Counted from the first letter of the stretch, positions 47,576-57,516 are shown. The stretch is DNA of 64,000 nt from Chryseobacterium sp. OSA05B (GCF_019970065.1 NZ_JAHXYH010000001.1:1364001-1428000), one strand, 5' to 3'. Made by a program: numbers and translations. The notes: generated by a model from the sequence alone, not told the origin.

Positions 47576-49013
47576 GTATTTAAAGAAGACAAAAATTATT
47601 GCAACACTAGGGCCTGCTTCATCATCGAAGGAGGTAATGTTAGGACTAATGAAAGCGGGTGTTGATATTTTCAGAATAAATTTTTCACATGCAGACTACG
47701 ACTTAGTTCGAAATAATATTGAAATTATCAGAGAGCTTAATAAGGAATACGGCTATTCTATAGGAATCTTAGGAGACCTTCAGGGCCCGAAACTGAGAGT
47801 GGGCGTTGTAAAAGAAGGTTCTTACCTGAATCCCGGAGATATCCTTACCTTTACAAATGAGAAAATAGAAGGAGATTCTACTAAGGTTTACATGACCTAC
47901 CAACAGTTTCCTCAGGATGTAAAAGTTGGGGAAAAAATCCTTATTGATGACGGAAAACTGATGTTGGAAGTTATTGAAACCAACGAAATAGATACGGTAA
48001 AAGCAAAGACGATCCAAGGGGGACCTTTAAGTTCCAAGAAAGGGGTCAACCTGCCAAACACTAATGTATCTCTTCCAGCTCTTACGGAAAAAGACGTTCA
48101 GGATGCCAATTTTATGCTTGACATGGAGGTTGACTGGATCGCCCTTTCTTTCGTACGTCACGCACAGGATATCATTGACCTTAAAAAACTGATCGACAGC
48201 CATCCGAACGGAAAATTCAAAACACCGATCATTGCTAAGATTGAAAAGCCCGAAGGCGTTAAAAATATTGACGAAATTCTATTGGAATGTGACGGACTGA
48301 TGGTTGCTCGTGGTGACCTTGGTGTGGAAGTTCCGATGGAAGAAGTTCCAGCAATCCAGAAAACTTTGGTAGAGAAGGCAAGATTCTATTCGAAGCCGGT
48401 GATTATCGCTACGCAGATGATGGAAACCATGATCAACAGCCTTACGCCTACAAGAGCGGAAGTAAATGACGTTGCCAACTCTGTATTGGACGGTGCTGAT
48501 GCTGTAATGCTTTCAGGAGAAACTTCTGTAGGTAGATATCCGATTCAGGTCGTTGAAAACATGACGAAGATTGTAAAGAATATCGAGACCACTCATTTTT
48601 ACCAACATAAAAATGAGCCAATGGAAAAAGATTACAACTGCATCGACGAAAGGTTCATCACGAACAGAGTATGTCTTGCAGCCGTAAGAATTGCTAAAAC
48701 GACTAACGTTTCTGCAATCGTTACATTGACGCACTCAGGATACACAGCATTCCAGCTTGCTGCTCACAGACCGAATTCTCAAATCATTGTATACAGTGGA
48801 AACAGAAGGGTGATCACTATGCTTAACCTTCTTTGGGGCGTTCATGCTTACTATTATGATATGAAAAAGTCTACGGATGAGACAATCATTCAGGTGAATA
48901 TGCTGACTCACAACCATGGGTATATCGAAAGCGGAGATTTTGTTATCAATATCAACGCTACTCCATCTTACGAAGGCGGAAAAACGAATACACTGAGACT
49001 GACCACTGTATAA
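47568..49013 (+). CDS. pyk: Pyruvate kinase
   Basis: 481 residues. Converts phosphoenolpyruvate and ADP to pyruvate and ATP, the last step of glycolysis. Motifs: TLGPASSSKEVMLGLMKAG, FRINFSHADYD, IAKIEKPEGVKNIDEI (catalytic Lys region), GLMVARGDLGVEVP and TPTRAEVNDVANSVLDG. The last base of its stop codon is the first base of a heptamer array. The transcript ends at a bidirectional terminator at 49133-49168. Confidence 0.98.
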   Translation: MNKYLKKTKIIATLGPASSSKEVMLGLMKAGVDIFRINFSHADYDLVRNNIEIIRELNKEYGYSIGILGDLQGPKLRVGVVKEGSYLNPGDILTFTNEKIEGDSTKVYMTYQQFPQDVKVGEKILIDDGKLMLEVIETNEIDTVKAKTIQGGPLSSKKGVNLPNTNVSLPALTEKDVQDANFMLDMEVDWIALSFVRHAQDIIDLKKLIDSHPNGKFKTPIIAKIEKPEGVKNIDEILLECDGLMVARGDLGVEVPMEEVPAIQKTLVEKARFYSKPVIIATQMMETMINSLTPTRAEVNDVANSVLDGADAVMLSGETSVGRYPIQVVENMTKIVKNIETTHFYQHKNEPMEKDYNCIDERFITNRVCLAAVRIAKTTNVSAIVTLTHSGYTAFQLAAHRPNSQIIVYSGNRRVITMLNLLWGVHAYYYDMKKSTDETIIQVNMLTHNHGYIESGDFVININATPSYEGGKTNTLRLTTV

Positions 49014-49109
49014 AGCAATAAGCAATAAGCAATAAGCAATAAGCAATAAGCAATAAGCAATAAGCAATAAGCAATAAGCAATAAGCAATAAGCAATAAGC
49101 AATAAGCAA
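49013..49109. repeat. Heptamer array (AAGCAAT), about 14 copies
   Basis: Perfect head-to-tail AAGCAAT from the last base of the pyk stop codon to 49109: 97 bases, or 13.9 copies, with no variant unit. It lies in the 3' untranslated part of the pyk transcript, before the terminator. Read as protein on the minus strand it gives meaningless IAYCLLL repeats. Confidence 0.97.
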
Positions 49110-49132
49110 AATTACTTTTTGACGAGCATACA

Positions 49133-49168
49133 AAAAAATCCCGGAAATAGATCTTTCCGGGATTTTTT
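49133..49168. terminator. Bidirectional terminator between pyk and aldehyde dehydrogenase
   Basis: AAAAAATCCCGGAAA (49133-49147) and TTTCCGGGATTTTTT (49154-49168), a perfect 15-base stem with T-runs built into both arms. Confidence 0.92.
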
Positions 49169-49206
49169 ATATTCATAACCATAGGCTTACATCATACTTT
49201 GTACAA

Positions 49207-50499
49207 CTAGTTCCCCACGATCGTTCTTGCTGTTACAAACTCTTTTAAAGCCAATAAAGACAACTCCGTTCCATATCCTGAACCCTTGCTTCCACCAAAT
49301 GGAAAACGCGGATCAGAACTCGTCATTCTGTTGATATTCACCGTTCCTGATTCCAGGTTTTCGATAAAAAATAACTGACGGTCTGCTTTTTTCGTCCAAA
49401 CGGAGTTGGAAAGTCCAAAAGGAATATCATTCGCCATTTGTAAAGCTTCTTCATCACTTTTAGCAATCATTACCATTCCAAGAGGTCCAAAAAGTTCTTC
49501 TTTTAAAATAGGATTTCCTTCCTGAACGCGAATTAAACCGGGTTTAAATTCATTTTCAGAAATTCTTTCCAAAGGAATAATAATTTCAGCACCGTTTTCC
49601 AGTGCCCGGTTGAACTGAGCTTCCAACTCATCAGCCAGGTCCGGTCTTGCCATTCCTGCTAATTTAGTTTCCTTATTTAAAGGATCTCCAATTTCATATG
49701 TTTTGTATTCTTCAATGAATTTCGGTAAAAATTTATCTTCAATTTTTTCGTCAATAATAAATCTTTTAGCGGCAGTACAGGTTTGTCCGCAATTCTGAAG
49801 TCTGGATTTTGCGCCTGCTTTTGCTGCTGCATCTAAATCTGCATCATCGAAAATAATGAAAGCATCACTTCCACCTAATTCCAGTAAAGATTTTTTGATA
49901 TTTAAACCAGCGATTGAAGCTACTTCTCCACCGGCTTTTCCGCTACCTGTAAGACTCACTCCTTTTACAGCATCGTGCTCAAGAATTTCTTTTACAGCCT
50001 GATGCCCTACTTCCAGATTCTGGAAAACACCTTCCGGAAAACCTGCTTCAAGGAATATTTGTTCAATAGCATTTCCACTTCCGAAACAGATGGAAGCATG
50101 TTTCAGAACTACTGTATTTCCAGCTAAAATCGCTGGTGTAGCGAACCTCAGTACCTGCCAGAAAGGAAAATTCCATGGCATTACTCCTAAAATTACACCT
50201 TTCGGAACGTAATGAACTTCAGAATAAGAAAATTCAGATTCAACTTTTTCGGGTCTTAAAACATTTTCGGCATCTGCATAATAATTCATCATTAATGCAC
50301 ATTTTTCCACCTCAGCAATCGACTCTGAAATAGGTTTATTCATTTCAGTGGTGATGATCCTGCCGAATTTTTCCGAATTAGTTTTTAAAATTTCTGCCGC
50401 TTTTGCAATCAGCTTCTGCTTCTGTTCAAACGGTACTTTTCTCCATTCTGAAAATGTCTTATCTGCTTTAATAAGCTTATTTTCAATTAACTGTTCCAT
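49207..50499 (-). CDS. Aldehyde dehydrogenase, succinate-semialdehyde dehydrogenase-like
   Basis: 430 residues, somewhat short for the family (450-480) because the N-terminal strand region is reduced (MEQLIENKLIKADKTFSEW). Motifs: MPWNFPFWQVLR, LELGGSDAFIIFDDADL, NCGQTCTAAKRF (catalytic Cys), EELFGPLGMVM. The sequence style is that of GabD-like enzymes of Bacteroidetes. It may take semialdehydes from amino acid breakdown, in keeping with the hut genes nearby; this is inference. Confidence 0.88.
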   Translation of the reverse strand: MEQLIENKLIKADKTFSEWRKVPFEQKQKLIAKAAEILKTNSEKFGRIITTEMNKPISESIAEVEKCALMMNYYADAENVLRPEKVESEFSYSEVHYVPKGVILGVMPWNFPFWQVLRFATPAILAGNTVVLKHASICFGSGNAIEQIFLEAGFPEGVFQNLEVGHQAVKEILEHDAVKGVSLTGSGKAGGEVASIAGLNIKKSLLELGGSDAFIIFDDADLDAAAKAGAKSRLQNCGQTCTAAKRFIIDEKIEDKFLPKFIEEYKTYEIGDPLNKETKLAGMARPDLADELEAQFNRALENGAEIIIPLERISENEFKPGLIRVQEGNPILKEELFGPLGMVMIAKSDEEALQMANDIPFGLSNSVWTKKADRQLFFIENLESGTVNINRMTSSDPRFPFGGSKGSGYGTELSLLALKEFVTARTIVGN

Positions 50500-50638
50500 A
50501 ATCTAATTTCTGTTTTAAATTCAAAAATGAATTTATTAATGCCTTTATTCTAAAAAGCACCGTGAAAGTAACAAATTTTGTTCCTTTAAGGCTAAATAAA
50601 GGAATGATTTTCTCTATCGAAATAATATAATTTTATCC

Positions 50639-51562
50639 TCAGATCATAAACCATTCATTCACAAGACACGCAGCAAGCCTTGCCGTTCTTTCCTGAATAT
50701 CAAGGGAAGGATTCACTTCTGCAGCATCCAGTGCTATGAGTTTTTTACTTTTTAAAATATGCCTGTACAAATGCATAAAAGGCGTATCTGCAAAGATACC
50801 ATTATATGCGGAAGCAGAAACTCCCGGGGCGATGGATGCATTGAAAACATCCATACAGATCGTAAGATAGATAAAATCCACACTTTCCGTAAGCTCATCG
50901 ATGCGTTGATAAATCGAAGGAAGATTTTCGAAAAAGAGTTCGTCTGCAAGAATGTATTTCATTCCATACTGATGGGCTGTATCAAAGAGTTTCAGAGTAT
51001 TTGAATTTCTCTGAATCCCTATATGCAGTGAGTTGATCTGCCCTTCCTGAGCAATCTGCCAGAAACCGGTACCTGAGCTTGGCCCTACTCCTTCTTCAGG
51101 CTGTCTGTTATCAAAATGAGCATCGATATTGATAATGCCGATCTTTTGCTCAGGAAAAGCTGTTTTTACGCCTAAATAATGGGCATACGTTACTTCATGA
51201 CCTCCGCCTAAAACAAGTGATTTCCCACCTTTCAGCAATACTTTGGATACATTTTTAGCAAGACTGTTCTGGGCACTTTCGAGATCCCCGTCTTCACAGG
51301 TTACATTGCCGAAATCCAGAAGGGAAAAATCCGGACGGATCACCGGGAAGTTAGACATGTTTTTTCGGATGACATCCGGAGCATCTTTTGATCCCTGACG
51401 GCCTTTATTTCGTCTTACCCCTTCATCTACGGCAAAACCGTGCAGAACAAAATCATCTGCCGCAATTTGGTCGTAATTATGTTCTTCTTTAACTCTCTGA
51501 AATATTTTGTGGAAAAGAAGTTCTTCTCCGTCTAATCTGCCTTTCCAAGTGTCCTGAAACAT
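50639..51562 (-). CDS. hutG: Formimidoylglutamase (arginase/agmatinase superfamily)
   Basis: 307 residues. Ureohydrolase fold enzyme; in histidine breakdown it splits N-formimidoyl-glutamate to glutamate and formamide. Manganese ligands lie in GGGHE, NIDAHFD and CMDVF. The length and SGTGFWQIA segment agree with HutG; arginase or agmatinase is less likely but cannot be excluded. hutI is 3.5 kb upstream on the same strand, while hutU and hutH are not in the window. Confidence 0.82.
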   Translation of the reverse strand: MFQDTWKGRLDGEELLFHKIFQRVKEEHNYDQIAADDFVLHGFAVDEGVRRNKGRQGSKDAPDVIRKNMSNFPVIRPDFSLLDFGNVTCEDGDLESAQNSLAKNVSKVLLKGGKSLVLGGGHEVTYAHYLGVKTAFPEQKIGIINIDAHFDNRQPEEGVGPSSGTGFWQIAQEGQINSLHIGIQRNSNTLKLFDTAHQYGMKYILADELFFENLPSIYQRIDELTESVDFIYLTICMDVFNASIAPGVSASAYNGIFADTPFMHLYRHILKSKKLIALDAAEVNPSLDIQERTARLAACLVNEWFMI

Positions 51563-51702
51563 AGAATTTAAATTAAATTTTTAATGACATCGTTTTATAT
51601 GGTAAATCTAAATAATATTGTTTAGATATTAAAACTCACTTGTATTCAATTTCAGCAGCGTTCCATGACATCCGTCATTCCATGAAAATGTGCTTTTTCA
51701 GG

Positions 51703-53718
51703 TTACTCTTTTCCCTGATTGGCATTACTGCTGATGAACATTTCATTGCGCTCTTCTGAAACAATTTCCAGAAATCTCTCATAATGCTTGAGGACATCGG
51801 AAATCAGTTCATTCTTTGTAAAATACTGAACGTCATACCCTTCTCTTCCATCGCCAAAATAGGATCTCGGATAGTGGGTTTTCTTATCATCCAGATCGGG
51901 AAGGTTTTCTTCATTGATCATGTATTCAGAAACGGTTTTCACTCTGTTTTCGACTCCATAGATGAAATTATTGACGACTCCCTGATGGATTTCTATTTCT
52001 GTTCTGACAGGACTTTCGTAATGGTTTATTTTCGCTTCAATTCCATTCGCTGCAAACTCCTGCTGGAGATCTGTAAAGGCTTCTTTTGTTTTAACCTGAA
52101 TAAAATGATCTACTGAGGAATTATCTTTAAAGGAAACGATATTTTTTAAACGTTCTTTCCAAAATTCACCTGACCAGGGAACGGTGGAAGCAGAAAAATT
52201 AGTATCATAATATTTCTGGTCAATAATCAATCCCTTCATCAGGCTGACTATAAATAAGAGGACGATGATTGAAAAAGGTAATGCCGTAATTAAAGTCATG
52301 CTTTGAAGTGCTTTTAATCCTCCAGCATTTAACAGTAAAAGGGAAAGCACGGCAAGTAAAATACCCCAGAATACGATCTGCCATTTCGGAGATTTAGTGG
52401 AATTTTTAGTAGCAATGCTGTTCATGACAAATATTCCGGAATCGGCGGAGGTTACAAAGAAAATAATAATGATGGCAATAACAAAAAATCCGGTCAGGGT
52501 TGATAAAGGCATATATTCTAAAAACCGGAACATCAGTGCATCAGGATCGGATGCCAGTTGGCTTAATTTTCCGTTGGCTACATTTAAATCGAACCAGATG
52601 GCACTGTTTCCAAACACAGACATCCAGATAAAATTGAATAATGTAGGGAGTACCAAAACTGCCAGAATAAATTCCCTGATGGTACGTCCTTTTGAAATTC
52701 GTGCGATAAACAATCCTACATAAGGCGACCATGAAATCCACCACGCCCAGTATAAAATAGTCCAGTCATAGAACCATGGCAATGCATTCTTTTCGTAAAC
52801 ATGGGTATTGAAAGTAAGATTGAAAAAATTATTGATATAGTTTCCTAATCCATCTGTAAAACTTCCTATCAGATAGACCGTCGGGCCTAATATCAGTACA
52901 AAAAGTAAGAGGACAATGACACTCATTACATTAATGTTACTTAAGATCTTTACGCCTTTATCCACTCCGCTGATCGCTGAAAAAACAGAAAGGGAAGTAA
53001 GGCTGATCACAATAATCACCTGATTGGTAAAACTGTTTTCCGCAGTGATGTGGAGTATATTTAATCCTGAACTGATCTGTACGACACCAAATCCTAAAGT
53101 AGTGGTCAATCCGAAGAAAGTACAGCACAGTGCAAATACATCAATCGCATTTCCCCATTTGCCGTTAATTTTATCTTTCAGCAACGGATAAAAACAGCTT
53201 CGTAAAGAAAGTGGCAATCTGTAACGATATGCAAAATATGATAAGGAAAGTCCTACCACACCATAAATCGCCCAGGCATGAATTCCCCAGTGGAAGAAAG
53301 TATATAATTGCGCCTGCTTGGCTCTGCTCACGTAATGATTATCGGAAAAAACTTCGGAAGAATAGTGCTGCATAGGTTCTGCTACACTGAAATAAATCAG
53401 CCCGATTCCCATTCCTGCCGCAAACAACATTGAAATCCAGGAAAAAAAGGAATACTCTGGTTTGCTGTCGTTAGCGCCCAGCTTTATGTTCGCATATTTA
53501 CTGAATAAGAGGTAGACCAAAAAGATCACAAACAAAGTGACCGCCCAGACATACACCCAGTTCAGATTAACAAATATGAATTGTTTAATCTCGTTTAAGA
53601 TATTTTCCGTCGGTTTAGGATATAAAGCCGAAAGAAAACACGTTCCGATAATAAAAATGAGACTTGGAATAGTAACACCTTTGTTGAAAGTAGACTTTAG
53701 ATTTTTAAATTTCATCAC
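51703..53718 (-). CDS. BCCT-family betaine/choline/carnitine transporter
   Basis: 671 residues. Secondary transporter with 12 membrane helices importing trimethylammonium compounds such as glycine betaine for osmoprotection. Family signatures: FFSWISMLFAAGMGIGLIYF, FFHWGIHAWAIYG and WTILYWAWWISWSPYVGLF; the Trp-rich segment lines the substrate site. A cytosolic C-terminal tail of about 140 residues follows the last helix, longer than in BetP and a possible osmosensing domain. It may be a single-gene unit between hutG and the DUF695-like gene. Confidence 0.93.
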   Translation of the reverse strand: MMKFKNLKSTFNKGVTIPSLIFIIGTCFLSALYPKPTENILNEIKQFIFVNLNWVYVWAVTLFVIFLVYLLFSKYANIKLGANDSKPEYSFFSWISMLFAAGMGIGLIYFSVAEPMQHYSSEVFSDNHYVSRAKQAQLYTFFHWGIHAWAIYGVVGLSLSYFAYRYRLPLSLRSCFYPLLKDKINGKWGNAIDVFALCCTFFGLTTTLGFGVVQISSGLNILHITAENSFTNQVIIVISLTSLSVFSAISGVDKGVKILSNINVMSVIVLLLFVLILGPTVYLIGSFTDGLGNYINNFFNLTFNTHVYEKNALPWFYDWTILYWAWWISWSPYVGLFIARISKGRTIREFILAVLVLPTLFNFIWMSVFGNSAIWFDLNVANGKLSQLASDPDALMFRFLEYMPLSTLTGFFVIAIIIIFFVTSADSGIFVMNSIATKNSTKSPKWQIVFWGILLAVLSLLLLNAGGLKALQSMTLITALPFSIIVLLFIVSLMKGLIIDQKYYDTNFSASTVPWSGEFWKERLKNIVSFKDNSSVDHFIQVKTKEAFTDLQQEFAANGIEAKINHYESPVRTEIEIHQGVVNNFIYGVENRVKTVSEYMINEENLPDLDDKKTHYPRSYFGDGREGYDVQYFTKNELISDVLKHYERFLEIVSEERNEMFISSNANQGKE

Positions 53719-53963
53719 CTCTATTTTTTCGTATTTTAATATTGACAGACACCCGGCATAGCCCTGGCTGAAGTACTCAAAGAATAATATGACTGCTTTA
53801 TTTTCCTTATCAAGGAGTGTACTTAAGAACTATAGAAAGTTACTGTTTTCTTCGAAGACTGAACAGTAACGGGGGCACAATATAAGGAAACTTATATAAA
53901 AAAATAAAAATCAGGGCTGCTATTCCGGCTCATTCGTGTGCCCTGATGTGCTAAAAATCTGCT

Positions 53964-55058
53964 TTAATTGACGTTATAGTGTTCAAAACTTTGCCAGTAT
54001 TTATCCTTATAAATTTCGAGTGAAATGGTATACTGAGGATTTTCTTTGATGATCTGGTCAAAAACTTTTGAGGGCTGTCTGAAGTCTTTGCTGGCAAAAT
54101 AAATGCTTTTACAGCTGTCTGCCGTTTCTCTCCCGATGTACAGATGGCCATTTTCAGGAGTCAGAACTTCTACTGCATAATCTTCGATGATGTTCATGGT
54201 ATTGTAATCTTTTTCTTCCGGGAAACCATCATTCCTGTTTCCGTCGTAAGAAATTTTCAGCACTGAGATCCATGGATACGAAGCTTTTGCATTGTATTTC
54301 AGTAAAGAGGCATTCACGGTGGCCATAAGCGGCATTCCGTTTTCCAAAGTGGCTTCAAGAAGAGAAAACTGGTCTTCACTTTCCAGCTTCATATCTTTAT
54401 ACTTTTCCGTAAATTCCCTTTCTCTCCAGAGAAGAAATTCTTTTAACTTTTCTATCGGAATTAGTTCCTGTTCGGCTTCATGTTTACCAATTACACTAAA
54501 AGTATCAATTTGGGTGGCAAAATTCAGCTCACCTAAGAAATTATCCAGAAAAATACAGATTCCTGTTGTGGCTGCACCTCTGTTTTCCTCGTTCAGGTCA
54601 CTATAGACGAAGGCTAGATCGATCTCATCTGGATAGCCGTCTATTTCATTGGAGTAAAAGTAGATATTGTCTTTCGTGAACTCGCAGTCATTCATCCGGA
54701 TTCCTACGTTTTCAATATCAGTTTCAGGCTTAAGGGCGGTTATTTTCCAGCAATCCATCTTCGGAGCTGCGGCGACAAGTTCCTCCGCAAAAACCATTTT
54801 TTTAATCTCGCCTTCTACGGTAATGATAAGCTCTGCCGTATGGTCATCAGACATTCCTGAGAGGAAATAATATCCCTCATGTATTTTGGAAAGCTCCGGA
54901 GCCATCATATCAAAAAACTGGTTTTCAATATGTTCTCTCTTTTTAACAACTTCAAAAAATGTTTTCTCTTGGGTCAGAAACCAATCCCAAAACTCTTTAT
55001 ACGTTCTGCTTTCTTTTTCCGGCTGCCTTTTACCCAGAATCTTATCAAAAATCCCCAT
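53964..55058 (-). CDS. DUF695-like cytoplasmic protein
   Basis: 364 residues, no signal peptide or membrane segment. The middle and C-terminal parts (YPWISVLKISYDG, NTMNIIEDYAVEVLTPENG, HLYIGRETADSCKSIYF) fit the DUF695 pattern; the N-terminal 200 residues (RTYKEFWDWFLTQEKTFFEV) form a second, related-looking domain. The family name is a tentative recognition. Function unknown. It starts 3 bases after hutI and is likely cotranscribed. Confidence 0.75.
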   Translation of the reverse strand: MGIFDKILGKRQPEKESRTYKEFWDWFLTQEKTFFEVVKKREHIENQFFDMMAPELSKIHEGYYFLSGMSDDHTAELIITVEGEIKKMVFAEELVAAAPKMDCWKITALKPETDIENVGIRMNDCEFTKDNIYFYSNEIDGYPDEIDLAFVYSDLNEENRGAATTGICIFLDNFLGELNFATQIDTFSVIGKHEAEQELIPIEKLKEFLLWREREFTEKYKDMKLESEDQFSLLEATLENGMPLMATVNASLLKYNAKASYPWISVLKISYDGNRNDGFPEEKDYNTMNIIEDYAVEVLTPENGHLYIGRETADSCKSIYFASKDFRQPSKVFDQIIKENPQYTISLEIYKDKYWQSFEHYNVN

Positions 55059-55061
55059 ATT

Positions 55062-56288
55062 CTATTGAATTTGAGTTCCACCGATATACACATGTTCTGC
55101 GTTCAGTCTTCCCTGATTGTACAGAACATTCTGGAAATTATCAGTTTTAAAAGTTACAAAATCTGCCTTTTTACCGGTTTCCAGTTTTCCTATATCTTCA
55201 AGACCTAATGCATAGGCAGCACGGAAAGTCATTCCGGCCAACACCTCAGCGGTCGTTAATTTTTCAAATGTTGCCAAAATGGAAGCCTGGGTAATTAAAT
55301 TTCCCATCGGTGCAGATCCGGGATTCCAGTCACTGGCAATGGCGACAATCGCTCCGGCATCAAGTAATTTTCTGGCAGGAGTAAATTTCTCCCCTAATCC
55401 TAAGCTTGCTCCCGGAAGTGCTGTAGCCACAGTATCTGACTGTGCCAGAAACTCAATATCTTCATCAATGGTTGCTTCCAGATGGTCTGCAGATTTTGCT
55501 CCTACTTCCACAGCAATTCTTGAACTTCCCGGTGTAAACTGGTCCGCATGAACCGTAGTATCGAAACCTAAATCTTTAGTTTTAAGAAGGAAATCTTTAC
55601 TTTCTTCCGGTTGGAACGCAGACTTCTCGATAAAGATATCTACACGCTGGGCCAGGCCTTCTTCTTTTACTTTGGGTAAAATTTCGGTAAGGATATAATT
55701 TAAATATTCTGTATTGCTACCTTCAAAATCTCTTGGCTTCAGGTGCGCGGAAAGACACGTAGGGACTAATTTAGCTTTTGTATGCTCCTGTGCTTTTTTT
55801 ATTATTCTGAGCATTTTCAGCTCGTTTTCCACGTCTAATCCGTAGCCGCTTTTTATTTCAATCGTCGTAATTCCCAATGATACCAGGAAACCGATTCTTT
55901 CCAATAAAGTTCTTAATAATTCTTCTTCGGAAGCATTTCTGGTATGCTGTACGGAACTCCAGATTCCACCGCCGCTTTCTGCAATTTCAAGATAGGTTTT
56001 CCCTGCATTACGCATCGCAAAATCATTCGCACGGTTTCCTCCAAAACAGATATGGGTGTGAGCATCTACAAACCCGGGAAGTACAATCTGCTCTCCTTCA
56101 ATGGTTTCAGTCTCTATATTTTGGTTTTCAGATTTCAGTGCTTCGAAATTTCCGATGTTTTGAATTTTACCATCATTCACTACAATTCCTCCGTCCGTAA
56201 TAACTTGTAATTGTTCATCAGATAATTTCCCTCTTAATGGAAGGTCTGCTAATGTTACAATCTGCTTAAAGGGTCCTATTAACTTCAT
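55062..56288 (-). CDS. hutI: Imidazolonepropionase
   Basis: 408 residues. Amidohydrolase that opens imidazolone-propionate to formimidoyl-glutamate, the substrate of HutG. Metal ligands in VDAHTH, plus HLKPRDFEGSN, VHADQF and the C-terminal SDWNPGSAPMGNL. Length normal. It is first of a unit with the DUF695-like gene. Confidence 0.93.
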   Translation of the reverse strand: MKLIGPFKQIVTLADLPLRGKLSDEQLQVITDGGIVVNDGKIQNIGNFEALKSENQNIETETIEGEQIVLPGFVDAHTHICFGGNRANDFAMRNAGKTYLEIAESGGGIWSSVQHTRNASEEELLRTLLERIGFLVSLGITTIEIKSGYGLDVENELKMLRIIKKAQEHTKAKLVPTCLSAHLKPRDFEGSNTEYLNYILTEILPKVKEEGLAQRVDIFIEKSAFQPEESKDFLLKTKDLGFDTTVHADQFTPGSSRIAVEVGAKSADHLEATIDEDIEFLAQSDTVATALPGASLGLGEKFTPARKLLDAGAIVAIASDWNPGSAPMGNLITQASILATFEKLTTAEVLAGMTFRAAYALGLEDIGKLETGKKADFVTFKTDNFQNVLYNQGRLNAEHVYIGGTQIQ

Positions 56289-56369
56289 TGATCTAAGATT
56301 AAGCTACCGCTTGTTTATAATTAATTTACTCTCAAAAATACTTAAAATATATTAATCCTCTAAATCCAA

Positions 56370-56452
56370 GTTAGCCTTTACCTCAACCTCAGCCTCTATC
56401 TCAGCCTTTTTCTATCCCTGAAATTTCACAGTCTAAACCTCAACCTTAGTCT
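56370..56452. repeat. Degenerate CCTCAA/CCTCAG hexamer tract
   Basis: Between hutI and ruvB the plus strand has repeated variants of CCTCAA, CCTCAG, CCTCTA and CCTTAG, e.g. around 56381-56407 and 56437-56450. It is pyrimidine-rich and lies just upstream of the ruvB promoter. Confidence 0.55.
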
Positions 56453-56460
56453 AAATTTGT

Positions 56461-56468
56461 TATCTTTG
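56461..56468 (+). promoter_or_regulatory. -7 element of ruvB
   Basis: TATCTTTG, a full match to TAnnTTTG, 20 bases before the ruvB start codon. No clear -33 TTTG at the right spacing. Confidence 0.55.
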
Positions 56469-56487
56469 AGGTAAATGAAATGAATTA

Positions 56488-57510
56488 ATGCCAGATTTTT
56501 TACATCCAGATAAGGAAAACTACTCGCATGAAGAGCTTATGCAGGAGGAGCAGATCCGTCCTCAGAGTTTTAAGGACTTTGCTGGGCAGAGAAAAACTTT
56601 GGAAAACCTTGAGGTTTTTGTAAGTGCTGCCAAAAGACGTGGTGGTGCCCTTGATCATGTTCTTCTTCATGGTCCGCCGGGTCTGGGGAAAACCACTTTG
56701 GCCAATATTATAGCCAATGAACTTGGCGTAGGCTGTAAGATCACTTCCGGTCCTGTTCTTGACAAACCTGGAAGTTTAGCCGGTTTACTGACGAATCTGG
56801 AGGAAAATGACGTTCTTTTTATTGATGAGATCCACCGTCTGTCTCCTATTGTGGAGGAATATCTGTATTCTGCTATGGAGGATTATAAGATAGATATTAT
56901 GCTGGAAACCGGCCCTAATGCAAGAAGCGTTCAAATTGGACTAAATCCTTTTACTCTGGTGGGAGCTACCACAAGAAGTGGAATGCTGACCAAGCCGATG
57001 CTGGCCAGATTCGGGATTCAAAGCAGGCTTGAATATTATTCGGTTGAGCTTTTATCAATGATTATCCAGAGAAGTGCAAGAGTTTTGGGAAGTAAGATTT
57101 ATGAAGATGCTGCTATAGAAATAGCGAGAAGAAGCCGTGGAACTCCCAGAATTGCGAATGCTCTGCTAAGAAGGGTACGTGATTTCGCTGAGATCAAAGG
57201 GAACGGAGAAATAGAGATCAATATTACAAAATATGCCTTGAATTCTCTTAATGTGGATGAATTTGGTTTAGATGAAATGGATAATAAAATCATGCGTGTC
57301 ATGATTGAAAACTTCAAAGGAAAACCGGTAGGAATTTCCGCGCTGGCGACTTCAATTGCTGAAAATCCTGAAACTCTGGAAGAGGTTTACGAACCGTTTC
57401 TGATTCAGGAGGGATTCATTATCAGAACACCAAGAGGAAGAGAAGTGACCGATAAAGCCTATAAGCATTTAAATATAGCCATACCGAGAAATCCGGGAGA
57501 ATTATTTTAA
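56488..57510 (+). CDS. ruvB: Holliday junction DNA helicase RuvB
   Basis: 340 residues. AAA+ hexameric motor that drives branch migration with RuvA. Walker [12 protein letters not shown], Walker [10 protein letters not shown], sensor region [18 protein letters not shown], arginine finger region [20 protein letters not shown] and the C-terminal winged helix ([29 protein letters not shown]). It is first of a four-gene plus-strand run. Confidence 0.98.
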   Translation: MPDFLHPDKENYSHEELMQEEQIRPQSFKDFAGQRKTLENLEVFVSAAKRRGGALDHVLLHGPPGLGKTTLANIIANELGVGCKITSGPVLDKPGSLAGLLTNLEENDVLFIDEIHRLSPIVEEYLYSAMEDYKIDIMLETGPNARSVQIGLNPFTLVGATTRSGMLTKPMLARFGIQSRLEYYSVELLSMIIQRSARVLGSKIYEDAAIEIARRSRGTPRIANALLRRVRDFAEIKGNGEIEINITKYALNSLNVDEFGLDEMDNKIMRVMIENFKGKPVGISALATSIAENPETLEEVYEPFLIQEGFIIRTPRGREVTDKAYKHLNIAIPRNPGELF

Positions 57511-57516
57511 CAATCT

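Noticed and set aside
49013..49109. CRISPR array
   Set aside because: The units are 7 bases with no spacers and no cas genes are nearby; it is a simple tandem repeat.
48735..49182. Open frames encoding IAYCLLL repeats
   Set aside because: They are translations of the AAGCAAT heptamer array on the opposite strand of pyk, with no start context or family similarity.
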